Counted from the stretch's first letter, positions 1 through 9,264 are shown. The stretch is 53,664 nt of DNA from an uncultured Bacteroidales bacterium (GCA_902763885.1 CACWTU010000008.1:130427-184090), one strand, 5' to 3'. Notes: generated by a model from the sequence alone, not told the origin. Made by a program: numbers and translations.

Positions 1-1056
1 ATCAAAACGGCCCGATGCTATGGTTTCAGCCTGATATGAAAGTTCTACAAGCGGTTCAAGGTGATTGGATATGATGCCACTGAATATCATTAGCATCAGG
101 AGCAGGCCTACTATCACAATTCCTATTATAGCGTTGATTAGACGGTAATATCCGCCAAAAATATCCATGGCCGGACAAACAATGCCGACGCTCCATCCCG
201 TGTCGTCAAGCGGTTTGTAGAAAACATAGCAATCCTCTCCGTCAACTGTAAGTTGGCGCATTCCTTCCTGTCCGGTCTGCATGGCGTGCCCCAAGCCTGC
301 TATGGCTGTGTCAGCCTTAATCAGTGTAGGCGTAAATATACTCTGGTAGAACAGCTTGGTAGTATCAGGATGTACAAAGAATGTACCGCCCTGGCCAATC
401 ATGATGCTGTATGAATTAGGGTAGGGCTTAACTGCTGATATGGTCTTTGAAAGCCATTCGAGTGATAAATCAACAGAGATGGTTCCAAAAAACACGTCAT
501 TCTCATCTTTTAGAGGCTTGCAGTATGAGATGATCATATCCGGGGATGATATGCCCTGTGGGTTGAAATCTGAAAAAGGTTCAGTCCAACAGGGATGGTC
601 CAGCAGTTTGGGCAGCTGATACCAGTCCATGGAGAAATACTGATAATAGTCATTGCCTTCCTGGATGGTCTGTATCAAACCGTTGGTGTTCAGGGAATAT
701 GCAGAGAAATACAACCCTCTGTCTTTGAAGAAGAAAGGCTCAAAAGCTACGGAACAACCATTCAGGATGGGATTATTCTCAAGGATACGTCTGCTGTAAA
801 CGAACATGGAATCTGGAGCGTCCAGATGTCTTTTGATAAGCCAATCCGTATTATCAGTAGCCACCTTGACCTGAGTCAGGATATTGGTTACGCGTTGTAT
901 GGTATTATCAAGTGATTGGGTGGCATGCTGTATGGCTTCAAGTCTGACGGCTTTGCGTGATTCATTGAAGAAAACGCCCAGGGCAGCTATGAAAATGAGT
1001 CCTGCAAGGAGTACTATCCAGATACTTAATCTGGTTGAGAGTGATTTCTGCTTCAT
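1..1056 (-). CDS. Cache-HAMP membrane sensor protein (partial, 3' end outside window)
   Basis: The ATG is at 1056 and the frame stays open to base 1, so 352 N-terminal residues are visible. Residues 12-30 form a membrane segment. About 270 periplasmic residues follow and read like a double Cache ligand-binding domain, with the typical stretch ending in DDTGWSVGIVCPAMDIFGGY. A second membrane segment lies near 306-330, and the juxtamembrane start of a HAMP linker begins near 331. The output domain (histidine kinase or PP2C/SpoIIE phosphatase are the usual options) lies beyond the window and cannot be told. The start is 15 bases after the stop of the solute-binding protein gene, so the two are probably co-transcribed and the binding protein may be the ligand carrier for this sensor. 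Confidence 0.8.
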   Translation of the reverse strand, partial: MKQKSLSTRLSIWIVLLAGLIFIAALGVFFNESRKAVRLEAIQHATQSLDNTIQRVTNILTQVKVATDNTDWLIKRHLDAPDSMFVYSRRILENNPILNGCSVAFEPFFFKDRGLYFSAYSLNTNGLIQTIQEGNDYYQYFSMDWYQLPKLLDHPCWTEPFSDFNPQGISSPDMIISYCKPLKDENDVFFGTISVDLSLEWLSKTISAVKPYPNSYSIMIGQGGTFFVHPDTTKLFYQSIFTPTLIKADTAIAGLGHAMQTGQEGMRQLTVDGEDCYVFYKPLDDTGWSVGIVCPAMDIFGGYYRLINAIIGIVIVGLLLMLMIFSGIISNHLEPLVELSYQAETIASGRFD

Positions 1057-1071
1057 AGTAATAACCCGATT

Positions 1072-2013
1072 TTATTCTGCAATCAATTCTTCATACTTGA
1101 TTGGGCGGCTGAGCATTCCGTTCTCAAACATAAGATTGGAGGCCTGTTCCACCATATCAGGACGCAGAGTGTATATGCGTCTTTTGTTCTCGCGGTCAAC
1201 CAACAGTTTCAGTACCTCATCAAGCATAAGCTGTTGGAGTATCCTGTTGGTGGCAATGTGATTCATCTGTACATATTTCATCACAATCTCAAGGGTCTCT
1301 TCCGGATTCTCTGCGGCCCATTCCCAGCCTCTGCGGCTTGCCTCGGCAAAAAGCATGGCCTGTTCTTTATGGCTCTCATAATATTCCCTAGTCATATAGA
1401 GACCGTCTTCCTGGATATTGTATCCATGATTGTAGAATCTGTAAACATTGGTTTCATTCAGTTCTATTCCGGTCTGCAGCAACTGGTAGTACTCATTGTA
1501 GCTCATGGCCAGTGTGGCATCAATGGCTCCCGATATGAATAGGTTGACACTGTTAGCAAAAGGAACCCATTGGTAGTTCAGATTCTCCTGCTTGCTCATG
1601 CATTGTGCTATCTGCCCGAATCCGGCATTCCAGATTCCCACTTTGGCTCCCACTTGCTTAAGAGGGTTCTGGCCGCGTCTTGAGACTATTACCATTGCAT
1701 TGTTCATGGAGGTCTGGAGTATGTTCACAATAGGAATACCGTCATCAATTATCTCCAAGGCTTGTGCCAGTTGCAGGGTTGTGGCCTGGCTCTTGTTGTC
1801 TCTTATACGGCTTATCGCAGATTGTGTGATAGAAGGGTGTACAATCTCTACATCTACCCCTGCGTCTTTATAGAATCCTTTTTCCAAAGCGACATAATAA
1901 CCTGCAAACTGTGCCTGTGCAGTCCACTGTGGCGTAAATATGAATTTATCTTGTGCCTGTGCAATCAGAAAGGTGAAACAGAAAATAGCCCCCGATATGA
2001 TAAATCTCTTCAT
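1072..2013 (-). CDS. NMT1/THI5-like periplasmic solute-binding protein
   Basis: This 313-residue protein has a signal peptide (residues 1-20, cleavage after AQA). Its fold signature resembles NMT1/THI5/SsuA binding proteins: FTPQWTAQAQFAGYYVALEKG near the N-terminus, then an alternating alpha/beta pattern typical of periplasmic binding protein type 2. Relatives bind pyrimidine precursors of thiamine, sulfonates or nitrate, and the ligand here is unknown. No ABC permease or ATPase gene flanks it. The next gene downstream is a Cache-HAMP sensor 15 bases away, so a sensory rather than a transport role is likely (inference). A TATCTTTG promoter box at 2044-2051 precedes it. Confidence 0.8.
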   Translation of the reverse strand: MKRFIISGAIFCFTFLIAQAQDKFIFTPQWTAQAQFAGYYVALEKGFYKDAGVDVEIVHPSITQSAISRIRDNKSQATTLQLAQALEIIDDGIPIVNILQTSMNNAMVIVSRRGQNPLKQVGAKVGIWNAGFGQIAQCMSKQENLNYQWVPFANSVNLFISGAIDATLAMSYNEYYQLLQTGIELNETNVYRFYNHGYNIQEDGLYMTREYYESHKEQAMLFAEASRRGWEWAAENPEETLEIVMKYVQMNHIATNRILQQLMLDEVLKLLVDRENKRRIYTLRPDMVEQASNLMFENGMLSRPIKYEELIAE

Positions 2014-2043
2014 TAGTTAGTAGGTGTAGTCTATAGTATGTTA

Positions 2044-2051
2044 CAAAGATA
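2044..2051 (-). promoter_or_regulatory. Bacteroidota -7 box of the binding protein-sensor operon
   Basis: Read on the minus strand this is TATCTTTG, matching the Bacteroidota consensus TAnnTTTG, about 30 bases before the start codon at 2013. No good -33 TTTG was seen. Confidence 0.6.
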
Positions 2052-2125
2052 GAAAAAAAAACAACAATAGGATATTTCCCCTTTTCTTTTAGGAAAAAAA
2101 CCTTATTCAGGTAAACTTCCCTGTT

Positions 2126-2133
2126 TATCTTTG
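2126..2133 (+). promoter_or_regulatory. -7 box for the 2180 gene
   Basis: TATCTTTG lies 46 bases before the ATG at 2180. It is divergent from the promoter at 2044-2051, with about 75 bases between the two boxes. Confidence 0.6.
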
Positions 2134-2179
2134 CAGTGAAAACAGAACACGGTCAATGCCGCACTGAAATAACGATGAT

Positions 2180-3220
2180 ATGAAGAAATATTTGTTTTTG
2201 CTGATGGCCCTAATGTTACCTTTTGCAACAATGCAAGGTAAGAAAAAAGAGAAACAGAACATGATGGTTTGGGGTGAGGTAACTACTGCAGATGATGGTA
2301 AAGACTATCTTACCATGTACAAGAACTGTCCGGCAGAGGTTACCGCCCAGTTTCACTTTATATATAAGGACAAGACCAAATCAATAATGTATGACCTCTT
2401 TATGCCTGATACGGTATCCCAGGTGCAGGATCCTGTTCCTGTAGAGAAACCAGTAAAAGAGGTCGTTGTTGAAAACATCATATACAGCACCCTTGATGCT
2501 GATGGCAAGAAGTACAGCACAAGTGATCCAGATGATCCCATATTGGCTATGCTGCTTGTGGACCTGTTTGATATATATCATGATATTTTCTGGTTTGACG
2601 TGTTTCACAGGGCACATTACTATAATGGACGTAATTATGACAGATGGACACCTTCATCAACCCGTTACAACAATACTCATCATACCAAGGCTCCCGAAAT
2701 AAATCTTGACAAAGTTGATGATACCGCGCTGATGATAGGTGCTGCCGCAGTTGCAGTGGCATCGGCCGGAATGCTTGTGGCTGTTGTCCGTAACTGGGAT
2801 AACCCCGATGACCGTTTCCCCTATTTCTCCTTGTCGCCTCAAGTACAGTTCTTTACTCAGTCAGGTACCATGCGTGACGTGGTTCAGCTCAAGTACAGGT
2901 TTGGCAGTTACGGCGGATTCTCAATCTTGGGCGACCTGGGTTACACCACAGGCTCGCTCAATGAAGAGAACCTCTTTGATCCCGGTTTCACATGGAGCAT
3001 CGGCGCCGGGCTTGACATAGGTGCATTCTCTTTGTCATTCCGTGGTAAACCCTCCACCCGTCGTCACTCTGACAACTTCTTTAACTGTGAACTGGGTTAT
3101 GATATCTTTATCACAAGGGATCTGGCCTTAGACCTTAAGGGAGGAGTGGCACTGATTGAATATGAAAAAGACCTCTATTGGGATATCCCAATATCACTAG
3201 GTCTTCTCTGGAGATTCTAA
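2180..3220 (+). CDS. Hypothetical secreted/outer-membrane protein
   Basis: I do not recognise the family of this 346-residue protein. It has a signal peptide (MKKYLFLLMALMLPFATMQG) and a charged, Tyr/His-rich middle. A hydrophobic Ala/Val-rich stretch lies near residues 182-203. The C-terminal part, about 130 residues from FPYFSLSPQVQF onward, alternates polar and aromatic residues and ends in WRF. That pattern is typical of short outer-membrane beta-barrels of Bacteroidota, which finish on a terminal aromatic residue. It is divergently transcribed from the binding protein-sensor pair and followed at once by REP-like palindromes. A role in the envelope is all that can be inferred. Confidence 0.65.
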   Translation: MKKYLFLLMALMLPFATMQGKKKEKQNMMVWGEVTTADDGKDYLTMYKNCPAEVTAQFHFIYKDKTKSIMYDLFMPDTVSQVQDPVPVEKPVKEVVVENIIYSTLDADGKKYSTSDPDDPILAMLLVDLFDIYHDIFWFDVFHRAHYYNGRNYDRWTPSSTRYNNTHHTKAPEINLDKVDDTALMIGAAAVAVASAGMLVAVVRNWDNPDDRFPYFSLSPQVQFFTQSGTMRDVVQLKYRFGSYGGFSILGDLGYTTGSLNEENLFDPGFTWSIGAGLDIGAFSLSFRGKPSTRRHSDNFFNCELGYDIFITRDLALDLKGGVALIEYEKDLYWDIPISLGLLWRF

Positions 3221-3335
3221 TGTGCAATTGTGTCTCCTTTTGCACAAGGGACTGTCCCCTTTTGAACGTGAAAAGTCTTACTATAATCTGCTTACTTTAG
3301 CATGTGCAAAAGGGGACTGTCCCCAATTGCACGTT
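3221..3335. repeat. Pair of inverted REP-like palindromic elements
   Basis: The palindrome GGGGACTGTCCCC occurs at 3312-3324, and its near-copy GGGACTGTCCCC at 3248-3259. The flanks GTGCAATTG and TTTTGCACA recur in opposite orientation at 3222-3245 and 3303-3332, so the two copies face each other about 40 bases apart. The left copy has lost several bases of its core. The block fills the gap between two convergent genes and could act as a bidirectional transcript end. The shape is like REP/BIME elements mobilised by IS200-like RAYT transposases. Confidence 0.7.
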
Positions 3336-3336
3336 T

Positions 3337-4455
3337 TCAGAACTTAGCCTCTTCAGTGGGTGGAAGTGGACGGCAGTTATACTGTGATGCCATTACTTCT
3401 CCGTATGCGCCGGCAGAGAGCAGGGCTATCAGGTCTCCGCGGTGAACCTCACTCAGCATCTCATCCTTGCCGAATACATCCGATGACTCACAGATGGGAC
3501 CTACCACGTCATACTTCTGCTGTGGGCCGTTTGAGCTCAGGTTCACAATCTTGTGATGTGCTCCGTACAGGGCGGGGCGGATGAGCTCCGTGAATCCTGC
3601 GTCAACGATGGCAAACTTCTTTATGGTTCCCTGCTTTACGTAAAGCACCTTGGTAACCAGACGTCCGCACTGTGCCACTACGGCGCGGCCCAGCTCAAAG
3701 TGAAGTTGCTGTCCGGCACGGAGTTTGAGTTCACTGCGGAATATGTTGAAATACTGTTTGAAGTCAGGGATGGGGTTCTGCTCCGGATTGACATAGTCAA
3801 TACCCAGGCCGCCACCTACATTTATGCTGTCAAGTTTTATGCCTTCAGCCTCCAGCTTGTCCTGCAGGTCATTAACTTTCTTGCAGAGCAGGTGGTAAGG
3901 CTCCATATCCAGGATCTGTGAACCTATGTGAAAATGCAGACCCTCAAACTTGAAACATGGGTTGGCCAAAGCCTTACGTATAATGGGCAGGAGCATGGGA
4001 ATCTCTATTCCGAACTTGTTCTCTGCCTTACCGGTGGTGATATTGGCGTGTGTATGGGCGTCAACATCGGGGTTAACACGGAAAGCTATGCGGGCGCTCT
4101 TACCCAGGGCAGCGCAACGCTCGGCTATCACATCAAGTTCAGCCTCGGACTCTACGTTGAAGCATGCGATGCCTGAATTAAGTGCCAGGTCAATCTCCCA
4201 GTCAGCCTTGCCGACTCCGGCAAAAACAATTGATGATGCTTTGAAGCCGTTGTCAAGTGCTACCTGTATCTCACCTCCGCTTACGCAGTCAATGCCCAGA
4301 CCGTATCGGTTGATGAGTTTAAGTATCAGCGGGTTGGCATTTGCCTTTATGGCATAGTGTACGTGCCAGTCAGGACTGCCGGCGGTGCACTGGCTTATTG
4401 ACTTGAGAGTACTCTCCAGTATCCCCAGGTCATATTGGTAACAGGGAGTATGCAT
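3337..4455 (-). CDS. lysA: Diaminopimelate decarboxylase
   Basis: This enzyme decarboxylates meso-diaminopimelate to L-lysine, the last step of lysine synthesis, using PLP. The 372-residue protein has the alanine-racemase-fold barrel with the PLP lysine in HYAIKANANP (Lys37). The phosphate-binding glycines are in NVGGGLGIDY. The C-terminal beta domain carries GPICESSDVFGKDE and the SAGAYGEVMAS segment. The length is slightly short but normal for the family. Its ATG overlaps the lysC stop by one base (TAATG), so translation is coupled. It is the last gene of the hisH-lysA operon and runs up to the REP-like block. Confidence 0.95.
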   Translation of the reverse strand: MHTPCYQYDLGILESTLKSISQCTAGSPDWHVHYAIKANANPLILKLINRYGLGIDCVSGGEIQVALDNGFKASSIVFAGVGKADWEIDLALNSGIACFNVESEAELDVIAERCAALGKSARIAFRVNPDVDAHTHANITTGKAENKFGIEIPMLLPIIRKALANPCFKFEGLHFHIGSQILDMEPYHLLCKKVNDLQDKLEAEGIKLDSINVGGGLGIDYVNPEQNPIPDFKQYFNIFRSELKLRAGQQLHFELGRAVVAQCGRLVTKVLYVKQGTIKKFAIVDAGFTELIRPALYGAHHKIVNLSSNGPQQKYDVVGPICESSDVFGKDEMLSEVHRGDLIALLSAGAYGEVMASQYNCRPLPPTEEAKF

Positions 4456-5780
4456 TATTTCTTGCCGTTAAAGAGGAAATCGCTCAAACGCTGCAGGGCA
4501 GCTTTCTTGTCGGTTTCCTTGATAAGGAATGATATGTTGTAGTTGCTGCCTCCGTAGGAGATCATGCGAACGGGTATATCGGCCAGGGCATCCAGTGCAC
4601 GTGACTCAAATCCAAGGTTCTCCCAGTTCATGTCACCAACCACGCATACTATGCACATGTCATGGTCAACGGTTACGGTACCGTATTTCTTTAGTTCGCC
4701 TACAATCTCATCCAAATGCTTGATGTTGTCTATTGACATTGACACGCCTACCTCTGATGTGCAGATCATGTCAATTGATGTGCGGTAGGTCTCAAATACC
4801 TCAAACACCTTCTTGAGGAAGCCGTGAGCCAGAAGCATGCGGCTTGACTTGATCTTGATGGCGGTGATGTTGTCCTTGGCGGCTACGGCTGCTATGCGGC
4901 CGGGCTCGTTGCGGTTATCGATGAGTGTACCGGGGGCGCTGGGCTCCATGGTGTTGAGCAGACGTACCGGTATGTTGGCTGCCTTGGCGGGCTGGATGCA
5001 GGTGGGGTGGAGTATCTTGGCTCCGAAATATGCAAGCTCCGCTGCCTCCTCAAAATGGAGGTGGCGTACGGGCTGTGTCTTGTCAACTACACGCGGGTCA
5101 TTGTTGTGCATTCCGTCGATATCGGTCCAGATCTGGATCTCATCAGCCTTGATGGCTGCGCCCAATATTGATGCGGTGTAGTCACTTCCACCACGCTGCA
5201 GGTTGTCTATGTCACCTTTTGCATTGCGGCAGATGAATCCCTGTGTTATGTAAATCTGCATTCCGGGAACTGACTGCAACTGCTTGTTTGCATATTCAGT
5301 TATGTAGGCCATGTCGGGCTCTGCATCTGCATCGGTCTTCATGAAGTCAAGTGCCGGCAGGAGAGTTGCCTTGATGCCCTGTTCCTTGAGGTAGAGGGTA
5401 ACCATGTAGGTTGAGATGAGTTCTCCCTGGGCAAGGATGATTTTCTCCTCCTTCTCACTGAAGTTGTCTATATAAAATGACTGCAGGAATGAGAACTTTT
5501 CTTCAAGGAACTTGTTCAACTCATCCTGGTTCTCCTTTTGGGAGAGCAGCTCGGGTACGTGTGCAAAATACTTGGTGCGCAGACGGTTGATTACGTCGTC
5601 GGCGCCTGCCTTGTTGCCACCGTAAAGGTATTGGGCAATCTCTACAAGTGAATTGGTGGTTCCTGACATGGCTGACAGGACTACCAGTTTCTGCTCACCG
5701 TCTTGGGTGATAAGGCGGCTTACCTCCTTCATTCTCTGAGGGCTTCCTACTGATGTGCCGCCAAATTTCAATACTTTCAT
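4455..5780 (-). CDS. lysC: Aspartate kinase (monofunctional, with ACT domains)
   Basis: This enzyme phosphorylates L-aspartate, the committed step to lysine, threonine, methionine and diaminopimelate. The 441-residue protein opens with KFGGTSVG and carries [13 protein letters not shown] and [13 protein letters not shown] of the amino-acid-kinase domain (about 1-285). Two ACT-type segments follow (about 300-441), so lysine or threonine feedback is expected from the family. There is no homoserine dehydrogenase fusion. It sits between ftsE (39-base gap) and lysA (one-base overlap), so the first and last enzymes of the lysine branch are made from the same message. Confidence 0.94.
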   Translation of the reverse strand: MKVLKFGGTSVGSPQRMKEVSRLITQDGEQKLVVLSAMSGTTNSLVEIAQYLYGGNKAGADDVINRLRTKYFAHVPELLSQKENQDELNKFLEEKFSFLQSFYIDNFSEKEEKIILAQGELISTYMVTLYLKEQGIKATLLPALDFMKTDADAEPDMAYITEYANKQLQSVPGMQIYITQGFICRNAKGDIDNLQRGGSDYTASILGAAIKADEIQIWTDIDGMHNNDPRVVDKTQPVRHLHFEEAAELAYFGAKILHPTCIQPAKAANIPVRLLNTMEPSAPGTLIDNRNEPGRIAAVAAKDNITAIKIKSSRMLLAHGFLKKVFEVFETYRTSIDMICTSEVGVSMSIDNIKHLDEIVGELKKYGTVTVDHDMCIVCVVGDMNWENLGFESRALDALADIPVRMISYGGSNYNISFLIKETDKKAALQRLSDFLFNGKK

Positions 5781-5819
5781 GTTATTGTCGTGTTTATGTA
5801 ATTCCGTTCTAATGATGTT

Positions 5820-6551
5820 TCATTCTGCAGCCGTTGTGTTTTCGGTGTCCGGGGTGGTACTGTCACTCTTGGGGTCTGCATCAACCAGAAGCTTGCGGTC
5901 CTGGCATTTGAATACGCGGCCGGGGAACTCTTCAATCCACTGCAGGTTATGGGTTATCATAAGGATTGTGGTGCCGCTCTGGCCAACCTTGTGTAGGATT
6001 TCCATGATCTGGTGTCCTGTCTCGGGGTCCAGGTTGCCGGTGGGCTCATCGGCTAATATCAGCTTGGGGTCGTTGAGCAGGGCACGGGCTATGCAGATAC
6101 GTTGTTGCTCTCCACCGGAGAGCTCGTGCGGCATCTTGTAGCCTTTGGTATCCATCCCTACCAGGTCAAGCACCTGGAAAATCTTCTGATGGATGAGCTT
6201 CTTGTCCTTCCATCCGGTGGATTTGAGTACGAAACTCAGATTATCGAACACGTTGCGGTCTGTGAGCAGCTGGAAATCCTGGAATACTATTCCCATCTGG
6301 CGGCGCAGGCGTGGAATCTGACGTTTTTTCATCGTTGTCAGGTTCATGCCCAGTACAATGGCATGGCTGTCAGGCATGGGACAGAGTACATCCAGTTCAC
6401 AGTAGAGTGTCTTGAACAGGGAACTCTTGCCAGAGCCTACCTTGCCTATCAGATAAACAAAGTCACCCTCCTGTACTGTAAAGGTTACGTCACCCAGGAC
6501 GAACATATCCTCCTGGCGCACCTCAACGTTACGATAATCGATAATCTCCAT
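5820..6551 (-). CDS. ftsE: FtsE-like ABC transporter ATP-binding protein
   Basis: This 243-residue ABC ATPase has Walker [10 protein letters not shown] (residues 36-44), signature LSGGEQQR, Walker [13 protein letters not shown] and a following His switch (MITHN). Similarity is to the FtsE/LolD group. FtsE pairs with the membrane protein FtsX to control peptidoglycan hydrolases at the division site. No ftsX is adjacent, so the partner must be elsewhere. It has an extra polar tail of about 20 residues rich in Asp, Thr and Ser. It begins directly after the hisIE stop (TAAATG) in the middle of an amino-acid operon. LolD-like function cannot be excluded. Confidence 0.85.
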   Translation of the reverse strand: MEIIDYRNVEVRQEDMFVLGDVTFTVQEGDFVYLIGKVGSGKSSLFKTLYCELDVLCPMPDSHAIVLGMNLTTMKKRQIPRLRRQMGIVFQDFQLLTDRNVFDNLSFVLKSTGWKDKKLIHQKIFQVLDLVGMDTKGYKMPHELSGGEQQRICIARALLNDPKLILADEPTGNLDPETGHQIMEILHKVGQSGTTILMITHNLQWIEEFPGRVFKCQDRKLLVDADPKSDSTTPDTENTTAAE

Positions 6552-7151
6552 TTATTCCTTGTGGCGTTTTACCAGTTCAGCGGCAAGCTCCTCAATGCGG
6601 TGTCCCTTTGATGTAAGCAGCACAATGAGGTGGTAGATAAGGTCCGATGCCTCATAGATAAGACGGTCATCAGTGCCGTTTGTGGCCTCGATTACAGTCT
6701 CAACGGCCTCCTCGCCAACCTTCTGAGCCATACGGTTTACGCCGCTCTTGAAAAGTGATGTGGTGTATGAACCATCGGGCATCTCCTTGTAACGTCGGTC
6801 AATGAAGTCCTGCAGATAGGACAGGAAGTTCAGGTCAACGCTGTTCTGCTCGTTCCAGCAAGTGTCTGCGCCTGTATGGCATACAGGGCCTTCAGGACGT
6901 GCCTTGATGAGCAGGGTATCCTTGTCGCAGTCAAGAAGGATCTCTTTTACGTTCAGGAAGTTACCGCTTGTCTCGCCTTTGGTCCAAAGGCAGTTTCTGG
7001 TGCGGCTCCAGAATGTGACTTTTCCGGTCTCAACGGTCTTCTGATATGCCTCTTTGTTCATAAAACCCAGCATCAGGACCTTGCGTGTCACATTGTCCTG
7101 GATGATTGCGGGCACAAGACCGCCCATTTTCTCAAAATCTATATCCATCAT
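6552..7151 (-). CDS. hisI: Bifunctional phosphoribosyl-AMP cyclohydrolase/phosphoribosyl-ATP pyrophosphatase
   Basis: This fusion (HisIE) carries out histidine steps 2 and 3. The HisI half (about residues 15-105) contains VTFWSRTRNCLWTKGETSGN and the metal-binding segment with PVCHTGADTCW. The HisE half (about 110-199) has FKSGVNRMAQKVGEEAVETV and the MazG-like helical pattern. The 199-residue length is usual for the fused enzyme. It lies 9 bases after hisF and abuts ftsE. The operon supplies hisH, A, F and IE, while hisG, D, C and B are not in this window. Confidence 0.95.
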   Translation of the reverse strand: MMDIDFEKMGGLVPAIIQDNVTRKVLMLGFMNKEAYQKTVETGKVTFWSRTRNCLWTKGETSGNFLNVKEILLDCDKDTLLIKARPEGPVCHTGADTCWNEQNSVDLNFLSYLQDFIDRRYKEMPDGSYTTSLFKSGVNRMAQKVGEEAVETVIEATNGTDDRLIYEASDLIYHLIVLLTSKGHRIEELAAELVKRHKE

Positions 7152-7160
7152 TTTGGTATA

Positions 7161-7916
7161 TTATAATCTTATAGGAATTTTCAAACTGCAAAGGTACTGC
7201 TTTAATTCGGGAATTGGTATCTCTCCGAAGTGAAAAACGCTTGCGGCCAGTGCGGCATCGGCATGACCCTCTATGAAAGTGTCACGGAAATGCTCTTTGG
7301 CGCCTGCTCCTCCCGATGCGATTATGGGAATTGTCAGTTCATCGGACAGTTTGCGCAGTGCGTCATTGGCAAAACCCTGTTTCACTCCGTCATGATCCAT
7401 ACTGGTAAACAGTATCTCTCCTGCGCCACGGTCCTCGGCCTCATGCGCCCATTCAAAGAGCATACGTTCCGTTGGAACGCGTCCTCCGTTCAGGAAGCAG
7501 CGCCAACCCTCAGGCATCTGCTTGGCATCAATTGCGGCTACGCATACCTGGGAACCGAAGTTTAACGCAATCTGGTTTATCAGGTCGGGGTTCTTGATTG
7601 CGGCTGAGTTGACTGATACCTTATCGGCTCCGGCACTGAGCAGACGCTCCACGTCCTTCAGCTCATGGATGCCTCCGCCTACGGTGAAAGGAATCGATAT
7701 GTTGGCAGCTATGCGTTCTACCAGTTCTGTAAATGTTTTTCTTCCCTCAAACGATGCGGTTATATCCAGGAATACAAGTTCGTCGGCACCCTGTTCGCTG
7801 TAGAGACGGCCCAGTTCTACGGGATCTCCGGCATCGCGCAGATTTACAAAGTTGGTGCCCTTTACGGTACGTCCGTCACGTATATCCAGGCAGGGTATTA
7901 TTCTTTTTGCTAGCAT
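7161..7916 (-). CDS. hisF: Imidazole glycerol phosphate synthase, cyclase subunit
   Basis: HisF uses ammonia from HisH to turn PRFAR into imidazole glycerol phosphate and AICAR. I place the start at the ATG at 7916 ([16 protein letters not shown]), giving 251 residues, the normal length. An upstream ATG at 7952 would run 12 residues into hisA and is unlikely. Catalytic Asp residues are visible in CLDIRDGR (Asp11) and in the VAAIDAK strand. Phosphate-binding glycines are present in the barrel ([15 protein letters not shown]). The gap to hisA is 4 bases. Confidence 0.95.
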   Translation of the reverse strand: MLAKRIIPCLDIRDGRTVKGTNFVNLRDAGDPVELGRLYSEQGADELVFLDITASFEGRKTFTELVERIAANISIPFTVGGGIHELKDVERLLSAGADKVSVNSAAIKNPDLINQIALNFGSQVCVAAIDAKQMPEGWRCFLNGGRVPTERMLFEWAHEAEDRGAGEILFTSMDHDGVKQGFANDALRKLSDELTIPIIASGGAGAKEHFRDTFIEGHADAALAASVFHFGEIPIPELKQYLCSLKIPIRL

Positions 7917-7920
7917 ACTC

Positions 7921-8643
7921 TTACTCTTGGCTAAGTTTAGAAAGTTGCTCAAGGGTTATGCGTCCCTCGTAGTAAGCCTTGCCTACAATTGCTGCGGGCA
8001 GTCCGGCTTCTTTCAGCTGGAGCAGGTCATCTGAGGAACTTACTCCGCCGCTTGCTATCAGATATATGTCAGGGAACTTGACCAGTAACTGGCGGTATAG
8101 TTCCACTGAGGGGCCCTGTAGCATGCCGTCCTTGTTTATGTCAGTGCAGAGTACCTTGCTGATTCCCTTTTTCATGTAGCCGCTTATGAAATCATCAAGT
8201 TCAACGGCGCTGTCCTCTTTCCAGCCGTTTACGGAGATCTTGCCGTCACGTGCATCGGCCCCAAGGATTATGTGCTCCTGGCCAAACTCCTCTATCCATT
8301 CTGCCATGAGCTCGGGGTGCTCCACCGCAGTGCTGCCTACGGTTACCATCTGTGCCCCGCATCCAAGTGCCGTTTCCAGGTCGGTGCGGGCTTTTATTCC
8401 ACCGCCAAAGTCAATGGTCAGATTGGTGTGGGCGGCTATTGATTCAAGGGTGGGGTGGTTGACAATATGTTTGCTGCGGGCACCGTCCAGATCTACCAGA
8501 TGAAGGCGTTTTATGCCGGCATCCTGGAACCTGAGTGCCATGTCCAGCGGATTGTCACTATAGGTCTTGCAGATGTTGTAGTCACCCTTGGTCAGGCGTA
8601 CGCACTTGCCGTCTATTATGTCAATTGCAGGAATTATGTCCAT
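7921..8643 (-). CDS. hisA: ProFAR isomerase
   Basis: HisA isomerises the aminoaldose ProFAR to PRFAR, step 4 of histidine synthesis. The 240-residue TIM barrel starts [17 protein letters not shown] with the catalytic Asp8. It carries [15 protein letters not shown] (second catalytic Asp) and IASGGVSS, the phosphate-binding loops. Length and motifs are typical. It lies 5 bases after hisH and 4 bases before hisF, so it is surely translated from the same message. Confidence 0.95.
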   Translation of the reverse strand: MDIIPAIDIIDGKCVRLTKGDYNICKTYSDNPLDMALRFQDAGIKRLHLVDLDGARSKHIVNHPTLESIAAHTNLTIDFGGGIKARTDLETALGCGAQMVTVGSTAVEHPELMAEWIEEFGQEHIILGADARDGKISVNGWKEDSAVELDDFISGYMKKGISKVLCTDINKDGMLQGPSVELYRQLLVKFPDIYLIASGGVSSSDDLLQLKEAGLPAAIVGKAYYEGRITLEQLSKLSQE

Positions 8644-8648
8644 CGCTC

Positions 8649-9239
8649 TTATATGTCAAGAAAATTCTTAAGAATGCGTTCTCCTGTGGGGCCGCTCTTC
8701 TCAGGGTGGAACTGGGTGGCGTAGAAATTGTCCTTATGGAGTGACGCGGTGAACGGGAGTATATACTCGGTCCTGGCGGCTGTCCACTGGCATACAGGAA
8801 CATAGAAACTGTGTACAAAATATACAAACTCCGGTTTGCTGAATCCCTTGAAGATTCCGTCAGAGGTAGTCTCAATGGTGTTCCAACCCATGTGGGGAAC
8901 CTTGTCCTCATGGCGCTGTGGCTGGAATTTGAGTACGGGGACATCAAAAATGCCCAAACAGTCAGTATCACCCTCCTCACTATGGCTGCACATGAGCTGC
9001 TGGCCCAGGCAAATTCCCAGTACCGGCTGCTTGAGGTCCTTGATTATGCGGTCCAGTCCATGGGCACGGAGATATTCCATTGTGGTGCTGGCTTCACCCA
9101 CACCCGGGAATATGACTTTATCGGCACGTCTCAGTTCCTCTTCATTGTCCGTAAGCAGGGGCGTTACGCCAAGTCTTGTGAGTGCACCTATGACTGAGCG
9201 TATGTTTCCGGCATTGTATTTGACTACTGCTATGTTCAT
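8649..9239 (-). CDS. hisH: Imidazole glycerol phosphate synthase, glutamine amidotransferase subunit
   Basis: HisH hydrolyses glutamine and channels ammonia to HisF. The 196-residue class I amidotransferase has the nucleophile Cys77 in GICLGQQLM. The catalytic His-x-Glu is in QFHPEKSG near the C-terminus, and the oxyanion-strand motif is FPGVGEA. It is the first gene of the seven-gene minus-strand operon. A weak -7 box (TAACTTCG on the minus strand, 9265-9272) lies about 25 bases upstream. Confidence 0.95.
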   Translation of the reverse strand: MNIAVVKYNAGNIRSVIGALTRLGVTPLLTDNEEELRRADKVIFPGVGEASTTMEYLRAHGLDRIIKDLKQPVLGICLGQQLMCSHSEEGDTDCLGIFDVPVLKFQPQRHEDKVPHMGWNTIETTSDGIFKGFSKPEFVYFVHSFYVPVCQWTAARTEYILPFTASLHKDNFYATQFHPEKSGPTGERILKNFLDI

Positions 9240-9264
9240 TTTTGCGGATGTCAGTTTTCAGCCG

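Noticed and set aside
3248-3324. CRISPR-like spacing of short repeats
   Set aside because: Only two copies, in opposite orientation, with no spacers and no cas genes.
7917-7952. Longer hisF from the ATG at 7952
   Set aside because: It overlaps hisA coding sequence. The family begins with the strand ending in CLDIRDGR, which follows the ATG at 7916.
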